Positions 1-8,670 of a DNA stretch of 64,000 nucleotides are shown here, one piece after another. Numbering within the stretch: the stretch's first letter is position 1; the number at the start of each line of letters is the position of its first letter. Origin of the DNA: Halocynthiibacter sp049608145. Lineage in GTDB: Bacteria > Pseudomonadota > Alphaproteobacteria > Rhodobacterales > Rhodobacteraceae. The translations under genes and the position numbers were made by a program. Location: positions 16,050 to 80,049 of the forward strand of contig NZ_JBMYXF010000010.1 of NCBI RefSeq assembly GCF_049608145.1, in the 5' to 3' direction. The notes under the pieces are model-generated. The model saw only the letters and a program-made list of their open reading frames with translations, had not been told where the DNA came from and ran no database searches.

Positions 1-1757
1 GTACGGCAGTGATCTGTGCTGCGGGGCTGCTGAATGCTTTGCAGATTTCTGGCAAGAAAATTGAAGATTGTAAGATCGTTCTGAACGGTGCGGGTGCCGC
101 GGGCATCGCCTGTATTGAGCTTTTGAAATCTATGGGCGCCAAGCATGAAAACTGCATCGTGTGTGATACAAAAGGCGTGATTTATCAGGGGCGTACCGAA
201 GGTATGAACCAGTGGAAATCAGCCCATGCGATTAAAACCGAATTGCGCACGCTGGAAGAAGCCATGGAAGGCGCTGACGTTTTCCTTGGCGTGTCTGCCA
301 AAGGCGCTGTGACCCCTGCGATGGTTGCCGCGATGGGCAAGGATCCTGTGATTTTTGCGATGGCGAACCCTGACCCAGAGATCACCCCAGAAGAAGCCCA
401 CGCCGTACGCGAAGACGCGATTGTTGCGACGGGGCGTTCAGATTATCCGAACCAAGTGAACAATGTTTTGGGCTTTCCTTATTTGTTCCGTGGTGCGCTA
501 GACATCAACGCGCGTGCCATCAACGACGAGATGAAAATTGCCTGCGCCCAAGCCCTTGCAGAACTGGCGCGTGAAGATGTGCCTGACGAAGTGGCCATGG
601 CTTATGGTCGTAAACTGACCTTTGGTCGCGACTATATCATTCCAACGCCATTTGACCCGCGCCTGATCTATCTGATCCCGCCAGCGGTTGCAAAAGCGGG
701 CATGGACACCGGTGTTGCGCGTCGTCCGATCATCGATATGGAAGGCTATGCAGAAGGTCTGAAGGCCCGTCTTGACCCGACTGCATCCATTCTGCGCGGC
801 ATCAATGCGCGGGCAAAACAGGCCCAGGCGCGTATGATCTTTGCCGAAGGCGATGACCCACGGGTTCTGCGTGCAGCCGTTGCATATCAGCGCCAGGGCC
901 TTGGCAAAGCGGTTGTCGTTGGTCGTGAAGCTGATGTCGCTGAGAAACTGACAGCCGCCGGTCTTGGCGATGCTGTAAATGAGCTGGAGGTCGTGAACGC
1001 GGCGAACACTCCGCATCTACGCCAATATAAATCCTATCTCTATAAGCGCCTGCAAAGGCAGGGTTTTGATCGGGGTGATGTGCATAAACTTGCTGCCCGC
1101 GACCGCCATGTTTTCGCAGCTTTGATGTTGCAGCACGGTCATGGTGATGGCCTTGTTTCTGGTGCGACACGTAAATCTGCGCAGGTGATGGATCTGATCA
1201 ATCATGTGATGGATGTGGATGCAGAAAGCGGTGCTGTTGGTGTAACCGCGCTGTTGCACAACGGGCGCGTGGTTCTTGTGTCTGATACTTTGGTTCACGA
1301 ATGGCCGGATGAAAACGATCTGGCCAATATCGCAACGGCCGGGGCGAAAGTCGCGCGTGCGCTGGGGCTTGAACCTCGCGTGGCGTTCGTCAGCTTTTCA
1401 ACCTTTGGCTACCCTGTGTCTGAACGCGCTGAAAAGATGCACCTTGCCCCTGACGTTCTGGACGCGCGTGGCGTTGATTTCGAATATGAAGGCGAGATGA
1501 CCGTTGATGTTGCGTTGAATGTAACTGCGCAGGAAAGTTATCCATTCCAACGCCTTACTGGGCCTGCAAACGTGCTTGTTGTGCCTGCGCGGCACTCTGC
1601 TTCGATTTCTGTGAAATTGATGCAGGAAATGGCAGGCGCGACTGTGATCGGTCCGATCTTGACCGGTGTGGATCATCCAGTTCAGATCTGTTCCATCGGT
1701 TCCACGGTGAATGACATCCTGAACATGGCGATCTTGGCTGCGAATAAGGTGGGCTAA
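1..1757 (+). CDS. maeB: NADP-dependent malic enzyme, MaeB type (5' end outside window)
   Basis: Converts malate to pyruvate and CO2 with NADP reduction. The window opens inside the gene: the frame is open from base 1 and the first full codons read TAVICAAG, which in this family follows the conserved HGTA stretch, so about 170 N-terminal residues are missing. Visible are the NAD(P)-binding Rossmann region (GAGAAG near visible residue 28) and, from about visible residue 255, a phosphotransacetylase-like C-terminal domain, which in MaeB proteins is regulatory rather than a working acetyltransferase. The stop shares one base with the ribokinase start (TAATG), which suggests cotranscription. The GTG at base 9 is an internal valine codon, not a start. 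Confidence 0.95.
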   Translation, partial: TAVICAAGLLNALQISGKKIEDCKIVLNGAGAAGIACIELLKSMGAKHENCIVCDTKGVIYQGRTEGMNQWKSAHAIKTELRTLEEAMEGADVFLGVSAKGAVTPAMVAAMGKDPVIFAMANPDPEITPEEAHAVREDAIVATGRSDYPNQVNNVLGFPYLFRGALDINARAINDEMKIACAQALAELAREDVPDEVAMAYGRKLTFGRDYIIPTPFDPRLIYLIPPAVAKAGMDTGVARRPIIDMEGYAEGLKARLDPTASILRGINARAKQAQARMIFAEGDDPRVLRAAVAYQRQGLGKAVVVGREADVAEKLTAAGLGDAVNELEVVNAANTPHLRQYKSYLYKRLQRQGFDRGDVHKLAARDRHVFAALMLQHGHGDGLVSGATRKSAQVMDLINHVMDVDAESGAVGVTALLHNGRVVLVSDTLVHEWPDENDLANIATAGAKVARALGLEPRVAFVSFSTFGYPVSERAEKMHLAPDVLDARGVDFEYEGEMTVDVALNVTAQESYPFQRLTGPANVLVVPARHSASISVKLMQEMAGATVIGPILTGVDHPVQICSIGSTVNDILNMAILAANKVG

Positions 1758-2635
1758 TGACTGTCTTTTGCCTTGGCTCGATCAATGCTGACCATGTGTA
1801 TCAGGTGCCGCATTTGCCGGCACCTGGTGAAACGCTTGCTGCGATTGGATTTCAAACAGGGCTTGGCGGTAAGGGGGCAAATCAATCTGTTGCTGCCGCC
1901 AAGGCAGGTTCCGAGACGCACCATGTTGGCGCTGTTGGGGAGGATGGCGCTTGGGCAATTGCTGCGTTGCAGGGTTTTGGTGTGGGCACGGACAATGTGC
2001 GCACATCCGAGATCCCAACGGGACATGCCATTATCAACGTGGACCCGCAGGCGGAAAATGCCATCGTGATCTTTTCCGGCGCGAACTTTGATCAGTCTGT
2101 CACGCATATCCAGCGTGCCTTGCAAAACGCTGGCGAGGGGGATTGGATCCTGATCCAAAATGAAACGTCCCACCAGACAGAAGCCGCAAAAGCTGCGCGC
2201 GCGAGGGGTGTCAAAGTGGCGTATTCTGCCGCCCCATTTGAGGCGGAAGCCGCGCGTTTGATGTTGCCCTTTACAGATCTTTTGTTGGTGAATGAAATTG
2301 AAGCGGCACAATTGTCTGAGGCGATGAATGTGACAATTTCTGATTTGCCGGTCGCTAAGATTTTGATCACATCAGGGGCAAAGGGTGTTGATCTTATTGA
2401 TACGAATAGTGGTGAAAAGGTCTCTAATCCCGCGTTTAGGGTCACTCCAGTAGATACAACCGGTGCCGGAGATACTTTTGCAGGCAGCTTTGTTGCCGGT
2501 CTGGAACAGGGGATGACTGATGCGGATGCCCTGACACGTGCCAGCGCGACATCGGCGATTCAGGTGACGCGTGTGGGCGCCGCGACTGCGATCCCTGATG
2601 CGAAAGAAGTCGCGGCGTTTCTGGCGGATCAGTGA
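1757..2635 (+). CDS. rbsK: Ribokinase, PfkB-family sugar kinase
   Basis: Phosphorylates ribose at O5 with ATP; the 292-residue length is normal for ribokinases. The N-terminal PfkB region GGKGANQS (about residues 38-45) and the C-terminal signature DTTGAGDTFAG (about 232-242), which holds the catalytic aspartate and anion hole, are both intact. The ATG overlaps the malic-enzyme stop by one base. No ribose transporter or RbsD is nearby, so the substrate could be ribose released inside the cell, for example ribose from nucleoside turnover; this is inference. The 3' end overlaps msrA on the other strand by 7 bases. Another PfkB sugar substrate cannot be excluded. Confidence 0.85.
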   Translation: MTVFCLGSINADHVYQVPHLPAPGETLAAIGFQTGLGGKGANQSVAAAKAGSETHHVGAVGEDGAWAIAALQGFGVGTDNVRTSEIPTGHAIINVDPQAENAIVIFSGANFDQSVTHIQRALQNAGEGDWILIQNETSHQTEAAKAARARGVKVAYSAAPFEAEAARLMLPFTDLLLVNEIEAAQLSEAMNVTISDLPVAKILITSGAKGVDLIDTNSGEKVSNPAFRVTPVDTTGAGDTFAGSFVAGLEQGMTDADALTRASATSAIQVTRVGAATAIPDAKEVAAFLADQ

Positions 2636-3294
2636 TCCGTGAAAGGTGCGGCATCGCCCCAAATATCTGACACACGTTGATCACGTCCACAGGCATTGCG
2701 ATAGCGTGCATAGGCGTCGGATTTTCGGATAAATCCAAAGCGTGTTACAACCCGGTTCCGGCTTTTATAGTAATCCTGATGCCCATCGTCGGCGGCATAA
2801 AACGCGCTGCGATCTAGGATTGGGGTTACAATTGCGCGTCCCAGATCCGCTTCGGCTTGGGCAATGGCGGCCTGTGCAATGGAGCGTTCGTTGGCGCCAT
2901 CGTACCAAATTGCCGTGCGATAACTTTCGCCACGGTCACAGAACTGCCCGCCTGCATCCAACGGGTCTATGGACCGCAGGAACATATGCAGGATCTGTTC
3001 AAGGCTGATCTGGCCCGGGTTATAAGTGATTTCCACGGCCTCATAATGCCCGGAACCACCAGCCGTGACCTGTTTGTAAGTCGGATTGTCAGTGGATCCG
3101 CCCGAGAAGCCAGAAACAGCTTCGATGACGCCAGGTACGCTTTCGAAATCGCTCTCGACACACCAGAAGCAGCCCCCTGCGACCACAACTGTCGCCTGAT
3201 CCTGCGCCGTGGCCGCAGTGCATTGCAGGAAAGTTCCCAGTCCAATGGCAAGAGTAAGGGAAAAAGCGTGTTTCAGGCGTTTGAAAGCGGTCAT
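2629..3294 (-). CDS. msrA: Peptide-methionine (S)-S-oxide reductase MsrA, exported
   Basis: Reduces methionine-S-sulfoxide in proteins. The catalytic motif GCFWC is present, with C42 as the expected nucleophile, followed by the usual ESDFESVPGV and GYSGG-like region. Residues 1-30 form a signal peptide (basic start, hydrophobic LTLAIGLGTFLQ stretch, ATAQD cleavage-like end), so the enzyme probably works in the periplasm on oxidised envelope proteins. At 221 residues it is full length. It is convergent with rbsK and transcribed away from argG; a terminator at 3387-3410 lies just upstream of it. Confidence 0.93.
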   Translation of the reverse strand: MTAFKRLKHAFSLTLAIGLGTFLQCTAATAQDQATVVVAGGCFWCVESDFESVPGVIEAVSGFSGGSTDNPTYKQVTAGGSGHYEAVEITYNPGQISLEQILHMFLRSIDPLDAGGQFCDRGESYRTAIWYDGANERSIAQAAIAQAEADLGRAIVTPILDRSAFYAADDGHQDYYKSRNRVVTRFGFIRKSDAYARYRNACGRDQRVSDIWGDAAPFTDH

Positions 3295-3382
3295 CTGTCG
3301 GCTCCTGTTATCCGGGCCAGACTGCCTTTGTTCGCATATGCAGGCAAGGGGGTGTCACGGGAAGGTGAGAGGCTGTGAAAAC

Positions 3383-3410
3383 GAAAAAGCCCGGCGCGAA
3401 GGCCGGGCTT
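3383..3410 (-). terminator. Rho-independent terminator of argG
   Basis: Nine-base stem: 3387-3395 (AAGCCCGGC) pairs with 3402-3410 (GCCGGGCTT). On the minus strand it is followed by a short T run. It lies 20 bases past the argG stop. Confidence 0.8.
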
Positions 3411-3429
3411 TGGATAGGTTTGTGATGGC

Positions 3430-4656
3430 TTAGCCTTTGTTGCGCTTGTCGCGGGCCGCCAGCAGTTTCAGGCGCAGGGCGTTCAGCTGAATGAAGCCAG
3501 CCGCATCGGTCTGATCATAAGCGCCTGCATCTTCTTCAAAAGTCACGTGGGCTTCGGAATAGAGACTGTTTTCGGACCAACGACCAACGGTTTGCGCCAG
3601 GCCTTTATACAGTTTCATGCGCACGGTGCCGGACACATGTTCCTGGCTTTTGTCGATCGCTGCCTGCAGCATCTCGCGTTCCGGGGAATACCAGAAACCG
3701 TTGTAGATGAGTTCTGCATATTTCGGCATCAGTTCATCTTTCAGGTGCATTGCGCCACGGTCCATGGTGATGGATTCGATGCCACGGTGCGCTTCCAGAA
3801 GCAGGGTGCCACCCGGGGTTTCATAGATACCGCGAGATTTCATACCAACGAAACGACCTTCGACCAGATCAAGACGGCCGATGCCGTGTTTCCCGCCCAG
3901 TTCGTTAAGCTTTGTCAGGATCTCAGCCGGGGACATGGCTTCACCGTTGATGGCGATTGGATCACCTTTTTCGAATGTTACTTCGACAAATTCAGGCGTG
4001 TCAGGCGCATCTTCCGGGTGCACGGTGCGCTGATAGACGTAATCAGGCGCTTCAACGGCCGGATCTTCCAGAACCTTGCCTTCAGATGAGGTGTGCAGCA
4101 GGTTTGCGTCAACAGAGAAAGGGGCTTCGCCGCGTTTGTCTTTTGCCACTGGGATCTGGTTTTGCTCAGCAAATTCCAGCAGACGTGTCCGGGATGTCAG
4201 ATCCCATTCGCGCCATGGTGCGATCACTTTGATGTCGGGGTTCAGGGCGTAAGCGGCAAGTTCAAAACGAACCTGATCGTTGCCTTTACCCGTCGCACCA
4301 TGTGCAACCGCGTCAGCACCGGTTTCCGCAGCGATTTCAACAAGACGTTTGGAAATCAGCGGGCGGGCAATAGAAGTGCCCAGCAGGTAAAGACCTTCGT
4401 AAACCGCATTTGCGCGGAACATCGGGAAGACGAAGTCACGTACAAATTCTTCGCGCACATCCTCAATGTAGATGTTTTCTGGTTTGATGCCCAGCAGTTC
4501 GGCTTTTGCACGTGCCGGTTCTAATTCTTCGCCCTGACCCAGATCAGCGGTGAAAGTTACCACTTCGCAACCATATTCGGTTTGCAGCCATTTCAGAATG
4601 ATAGAGGTATCAAGACCCCCGGAATAAGCGAGAACAACTTTCTTTGGCGCAGACAT
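3430..4656 (-). CDS. argG: Argininosuccinate synthase
   Basis: Joins citrulline and aspartate with ATP to give argininosuccinate, the penultimate step of arginine synthesis. The PP-loop ATP-pyrophosphatase motif AYSGGLDTS is at residues 10-18, and the family block GATGKGNDQVRFE is present in the middle. Length (408) fits the family. It stands alone with its own terminator; the other arginine gene in the window, argJ, is 25 kb away. Its upstream region holds a small inverted repeat CCTGT-N4-ACAGG at 4693-4706 of unknown meaning. Confidence 0.97.
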   Translation of the reverse strand: MSAPKKVVLAYSGGLDTSIILKWLQTEYGCEVVTFTADLGQGEELEPARAKAELLGIKPENIYIEDVREEFVRDFVFPMFRANAVYEGLYLLGTSIARPLISKRLVEIAAETGADAVAHGATGKGNDQVRFELAAYALNPDIKVIAPWREWDLTSRTRLLEFAEQNQIPVAKDKRGEAPFSVDANLLHTSSEGKVLEDPAVEAPDYVYQRTVHPEDAPDTPEFVEVTFEKGDPIAINGEAMSPAEILTKLNELGGKHGIGRLDLVEGRFVGMKSRGIYETPGGTLLLEAHRGIESITMDRGAMHLKDELMPKYAELIYNGFWYSPEREMLQAAIDKSQEHVSGTVRMKLYKGLAQTVGRWSENSLYSEAHVTFEEDAGAYDQTDAAGFIQLNALRLKLLAARDKRNKG

Positions 4657-4786
4657 GGCGGGCTCCTTCGTGACGTGATCGCCACGCGATTACCTGTTTT
4701 TACAGGCAGGGGCAAGCGTAGTGGGACATGTCGCAGGGTTGTTCATGGAAAGAGACCGTATTTCCGGTGGATTTAGCCAGTGCAGC

Positions 4787-5104
4787 TTACGCCTGCCGCG
4801 CCAGAAATTCTGATTTTGAATTGTCATAACTGGTAAAGACATCTGGCAGAGAAATCAGATCTGCCTGGCCATTTGCCGCGGCAGTTTCCCCAGCCTGGCA
4901 GATATCACTGAACTGCGCAAAACCAAGATTAAGAGCGCTGCCTTTCAGGAAATGCATGTCATCTTCTAAATTGTTGGGATCAGGTTCGGTTTTCAGTCGG
5001 GTTATGGTTTCTTCAACTTCTTCCAGGAACAGTTCAACCACCTCGGCAAAGTCATCTTCGCCGACTTCCTGTTTCAGTTCTTCCACGCGCGCCCAGTCAA
5101 TCAT
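4787..5104 (-). CDS. Hpt-domain histidine phosphotransfer protein
   Basis: A free-standing Hpt domain of 105 residues that would carry a phosphoryl group between a histidine kinase and a response regulator. The phospho-accepting histidine is H51 in the motif HFLKGSALNLG. I start at the ATG at 5104 (MIDWARVEE...), which has an AGG-type ribosome site about 10 bases upstream; the frame is open 34 codons further upstream but that stretch does not look coded. It is divergent from the receiver-phosphatase gene at 5255, 150 bases away, which makes that protein its likely partner. No histidine kinase is nearby. Confidence 0.85.
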   Translation of the reverse strand: MIDWARVEELKQEVGEDDFAEVVELFLEEVEETITRLKTEPDPNNLEDDMHFLKGSALNLGFAQFSDICQAGETAAANGQADLISLPDVFTSYDNSKSEFLARQA

Positions 5105-5254
5105 CAATGTACCTGCTTGTCCTATGTGCGCAATGTGGCACGACAAAGTTACCAGGAATTTAATGGCGGAGCATCCGTGCGCTTGGATAAGGCGAACAGC
5201 ATTCATTAAGTCTTAAAGCCCGTGAACTATACACAAACTGATGAAATGATGTGA

Positions 5255-6559
5255 ATGGTTCCCGGAATGAAAGAATCTGCACTCAGGCAGAACCAACCGG
5301 ACTTTGTAGAAGTCGACTATACCCCAGATGCTGGGGAACGTCGGTTTGTGCTTGTGGTTGATGATAGCAAGGTTCAGCGTAAGATCCTGACAGCAATGCT
5401 GAAGCGTTGGGGCTTTGAAGTTGCGGAGGCAGCTTCGGGCCAGGATGCGATGGATTTCTGTGAAAATCACCATGTGGATTTCGTGCTGAGCGACTGGATG
5501 ATGCCAGGGATGAATGGGCTTGAGTTTTGCGAAGCCTTCCGGCGCCTTGATCGCAAGGGATACGGTTATTTCATTCTGCTGACATCCAAAAGTGAGAAGG
5601 GCGAAGTTGCCCGCGGTTTAGAAGTGGGGGCTGATGATTTCCTGACAAAGCCGGTTAATGCGGATGAACTGAAAGCCCGAATTGCCGCTGGCGAACGCAT
5701 CCTGAAAATGGAAAATGAGCTTCAGGAAAAAAACCGTTTGGTGTCTGCCACACTGAACGAATTGACCGAACTATATGATATGGTTGACCGAGATCTGCTA
5801 GAGGCAAAAAAGCTTCAGCAATCACTGATTCGCGAACGATTTAAAGATTTTGGCGCTGCGCAGGTTTCTCTGACATTGCGATCCAGCGGGCATGTTGGTG
5901 GCGATCTGGTGGGGTTTTTCCGCGTGAATGAACATCAGATTGGTATTTGGGGCATTGACGTGTCTGGCCATGGGATTACATCCGCGTTGATGACCGCGCG
6001 TTTGGCTGGAAACCTATCTGGACGTTCCCCTGAACAGAATGTTGCATTGGAATCGGACGAAAATGGTGGATATCGCCTGCGAAGCCCGGCGGAAGCAGCG
6101 GATCTTTTGAACACCATTGTTATGAATGAAATGGACACGGAACATTATTTCACACTGTTGATTGCGAATATCGATCTGCGTACCGGCGAAGCAGTGATGT
6201 GTCAGGCGGGGCATCCCCATCCGGTTATTCAAAGGGCGGATGGCAGTTGCGAATCTATTGGGACAGGCGGCATGCCCGTGGGCCTGATTGACGCTGCATA
6301 TTATACAGATTTCACCGCGAAATTGTCATCTGGTGACCGGATTATCATCCCATCAGACGGTGTGATGGAATGTCCAGATCCGGACGAAAACCTGTTGGAT
6401 GACGAAGGCGTGCGCGCCTTCATGGAAGCCAATGCTGAACTAAAAGGCGAAAAACTTCTTGAGGCGATGATTTGGTATCTCACCGAATATTCTGGCGAAA
6501 AAGATTTTCCTGATGATGTGTCCGCTGTTTTGCTGGAGTTCAGCGGCAACGATACCTAA
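5255..6559 (+). CDS. Response regulator with PP2C (SpoIIE/RsbU-type) phosphatase output
   Basis: 434 residues: a receiver domain (about 30-150) with acidic pair D36/D37, phospho-acceptor D80 in LSDWMMPG, T110 and K132; a coiled-coil linker (about 150-195); and a PP2C-type serine phosphatase domain (about 205-430) with metal aspartates D217 (GGDLVGFF) and D235 (IDVSGHG), then GTGGMPVGL and SDGVMEC. Proteins of this layout (RsbU, HsbR, RbaY of Rhodobacter capsulatus) dephosphorylate an anti-anti-sigma factor. No STAS or anti-sigma kinase gene is in the window, so its target is elsewhere. The start could also be the ATG at 5267. Its 3' end overlaps the Nudix gene by 20 bases. Confidence 0.9.
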   Translation: MVPGMKESALRQNQPDFVEVDYTPDAGERRFVLVVDDSKVQRKILTAMLKRWGFEVAEAASGQDAMDFCENHHVDFVLSDWMMPGMNGLEFCEAFRRLDRKGYGYFILLTSKSEKGEVARGLEVGADDFLTKPVNADELKARIAAGERILKMENELQEKNRLVSATLNELTELYDMVDRDLLEAKKLQQSLIRERFKDFGAAQVSLTLRSSGHVGGDLVGFFRVNEHQIGIWGIDVSGHGITSALMTARLAGNLSGRSPEQNVALESDENGGYRLRSPAEAADLLNTIVMNEMDTEHYFTLLIANIDLRTGEAVMCQAGHPHPVIQRADGSCESIGTGGMPVGLIDAAYYTDFTAKLSSGDRIIIPSDGVMECPDPDENLLDDEGVRAFMEANAELKGEKLLEAMIWYLTEYSGEKDFPDDVSAVLLEFSGNDT

Positions 6560-7013
6560 TAAGGCTGCCATCCAAATACTTAGAAACCGCATAGGCATCG
6601 CCCTGATTTGTCAGAAGGTCTGGGGCGTCTGATGCGGGTGTCCATTGCGCAACATGATTTTCTTCGGTCGGCGGGCCAAGGGCGCGCACGGGTCTTGCCA
6701 CATAAATGTGACACAGTTTCTCTGCCCAGAATTTATAGTCTGGCAGCCAAGCAAAGCGTCGCCATGTCAGCAAAAAACGTGGATTTGCGATGCGCCAACC
6801 GGTTTCTTCCATAACTTCGCGATGCAAAGCCGCAAGGGGGCTTTCGCCCGGATCAATGCCCCCGCCTGGCAGTTGAAGTTCACTGTCGACCCAGTCCTGT
6901 TGTGTCAAAAGCAATTGTCCGTCTAAGGGCAAAATTGCATATGCACCGGGCCGGTGTCGGTATTTCACATCAGGGCGGCGTGGTTCGCCAAAACGTCGGA
7001 TCATATTGTGCAT
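6540..7013 (-). CDS. Nudix hydrolase
   Basis: A 157-residue Nudix-fold protein; the Nudix box spans about residues 50-72 (GGGIDPGES then REVMEETG), with the metal-binding REVMEE helix intact. Nudix enzymes hydrolyse nucleoside diphosphates linked to another group; nothing here fixes the substrate. The gene is convergent with the receiver-PP2C gene and divergent from hslO, 66 bases away. It differs from the two other Nudix proteins in the window (8068 and 28718). Confidence 0.85.
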   Translation of the reverse strand: MHNMIRRFGEPRRPDVKYRHRPGAYAILPLDGQLLLTQQDWVDSELQLPGGGIDPGESPLAALHREVMEETGWRIANPRFLLTWRRFAWLPDYKFWAEKLCHIYVARPVRALGPPTEENHVAQWTPASDAPDLLTNQGDAYAVSKYLDGSLIRYRCR

Positions 7014-7079
7014 TTCTCAATTGGTTGCTGACCCAGGCCAGACAGGGTATTTCTGACACAAACGTGCAAGGATCTCCAC

Positions 7080-8075
7080 ATGTCTCTTACTTCACAAATC
7101 GCCTGGGACGACACCGTTCTGCCATTTCAGCTGGATCGTTGCGATATCCGTGGACGGATTTGTCGCCTGGACGGTCTGTTGAACCAAGTGCTGTCGCAGC
7201 ATGATTATCCGGAAAAAATCGAAGCCTTGGTGGCTGAAATGACAATGCTGACCGCCCTGATCGGTCAGACCATTGATTTGCGATGGAAGTTGTCTTTGCA
7301 GGTGCGTGGGGACGGCCCAGCCCGTATTCTGGCAACAGATTATTATGGTGCCAGCGAAGCAGGCGAACCTGCCCGTATTCGGGCATGGGCCAGCTTTGAC
7401 AAAGACCGACTTGACGAAGGTGACACGCCTTTTGATCTGATCGGGAAAGGGTATTTTGCCATTCTGATCGACCAAGGCGACGGAATGAAACCGTATCAGG
7501 GGATTACCCCGATCGCGGGTGGATCTTTGACATCCTGCGCCGAAACCTATTTTGCCCAATCTGAACAGCTTCCGACACGATTTCAGCTGACGGCTGGTCG
7601 TTCCACTTTGCCTGGTGGGGCCGAAGGGTGGCGCGCGGGTGGTGTGATGTTGCAGCACATGCCAAAAGCATCGCCCTCTGTTGAGACCGGCGAAGGTGGC
7701 GGCGGGGATGATGGCGTATTGATCGCATCTGATTTGCTGGAAGATGATGCGGAGGAAAACTGGAACCGTGCCAATATCTTGTTGTCATCCGTTGAAGAAA
7801 TCGAACTGATCGGCCCAACTGTACAGCCAACTGAACTGCTGTTGCGCCTGTTCCATGAAGAAGAGCCTCGGGTGTATGATGCGCAATCGGTTAAATTTGG
7901 GTGTTCCTGTTCGGAAGATAAGGTGCGCAACAGCCTGTCGATTTATTCCGCGAAAGAATTGACGCATATGACAACAGATAAAGGTGAAATTGTTGCGGAT
8001 TGTCAGTTCTGCGGGGCGCATTACGTGATGGATCCGGCGACAGTGGGCAAAGATGCCGAGGCACCGGGTGAATGA
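7080..8075 (+). CDS. hslO: Redox-regulated chaperone Hsp33
   Basis: Hsp33 holds unfolding proteins when oxidised. The C-terminal redox switch is visible as C275-x-C277 and C308-x-x-C311, which bind zinc in the reduced form. The 331-residue length is slightly above the E. coli protein because of an acidic, glycine-rich insertion near residues 200-230. Its stop overlaps the start region of the next Nudix gene, and a chain of close or overlapping genes continues through the nucleotidyltransferase, so the three are probably one transcript. Confidence 0.95.
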   Translation: MSLTSQIAWDDTVLPFQLDRCDIRGRICRLDGLLNQVLSQHDYPEKIEALVAEMTMLTALIGQTIDLRWKLSLQVRGDGPARILATDYYGASEAGEPARIRAWASFDKDRLDEGDTPFDLIGKGYFAILIDQGDGMKPYQGITPIAGGSLTSCAETYFAQSEQLPTRFQLTAGRSTLPGGAEGWRAGGVMLQHMPKASPSVETGEGGGGDDGVLIASDLLEDDAEENWNRANILLSSVEEIELIGPTVQPTELLLRLFHEEEPRVYDAQSVKFGCSCSEDKVRNSLSIYSAKELTHMTTDKGEIVADCQFCGAHYVMDPATVGKDAEAPGE

Positions 8076-8670
8076 AGATCTGATCAAAAGGCAATTACTG
8101 TCTGCGCTGTCACAAGCGCGGGCGGGGTCATCTGATTTCGATCTGAACCCTGAAATCACCTTGCCTGAAGGACGAAAATTACGTGCAGCGGCGGTGCTTA
8201 TTGCTGTCGTCTCTGGTGACGAGCCGCAGATTATTCTGACAAAGCGGGCGTCAGGCATGAAACACCACCCGGGTCAGATTGCTTTCCCGGGGGGGAAGGT
8301 CGATGCAACTGATATAGATGCCCGTGCCGCGGCCTTGCGAGAGGCCCATGAAGAAATTGGGCTGCCTTCTGAGCAGGTCGAAATTTTGGGGCAATTGCCG
8401 GATCATGAAACTGTAACCGGGTTTACAGTGACGCCGTTTGTGGGGTTGGTGCACGGTGATTTTGAACCTGTCTCAGAACCCGGTGAAGTGTCCGAAGTGT
8501 TTCAGGTGCCCTTATCCCATGTACTGAACATGGATTGCTATCGAATCGAATATCGGCGCTGGCAGGGACGCAGACGGTTCTATTTCACCGTACCTTGGGG
8601 GCCGTATTATGTCTGGGGGGCCACCGCACGGATGCTGCGCAACCTTGCCGGGGGTAAAGATGAAAACTGA
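8068..8670 (+). CDS. CoA-pyrophosphatase-type Nudix hydrolase
   Basis: The motif LTKRASGMKHHPGQIAFPGG just before the Nudix box (REAHEEIG) is the mark of the UPF0035/CoAse group, which splits coenzyme A and related compounds. I chose the GTG at 8068 because a GAGG ribosome site lies six bases upstream (8058-8061); an ATG at 8053 in the same frame is the alternative. The start overlaps the hslO stop, and the end overlaps the next gene by 11 bases. Confidence 0.85.
   Translation: MNEDLIKRQLLSALSQARAGSSDFDLNPEITLPEGRKLRAAAVLIAVVSGDEPQIILTKRASGMKHHPGQIAFPGGKVDATDIDARAAALREAHEEIGLPSEQVEILGQLPDHETVTGFTVTPFVGLVHGDFEPVSEPGEVSEVFQVPLSHVLNMDCYRIEYRRWQGRRRFYFTVPWGPYYVWGATARMLRNLAGGKDEN

Noticed and set aside
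2857..3378. 173-codon plus-strand frame opposite msrA
   Set aside because: Complement of a well-supported gene with catalytic motif and signal peptide; no start signal.
4693..4706. Inverted repeat CCTGT-N4-ACAGG upstream of argG
   Set aside because: Short arms and T-rich centre; too common by chance to call an operator.
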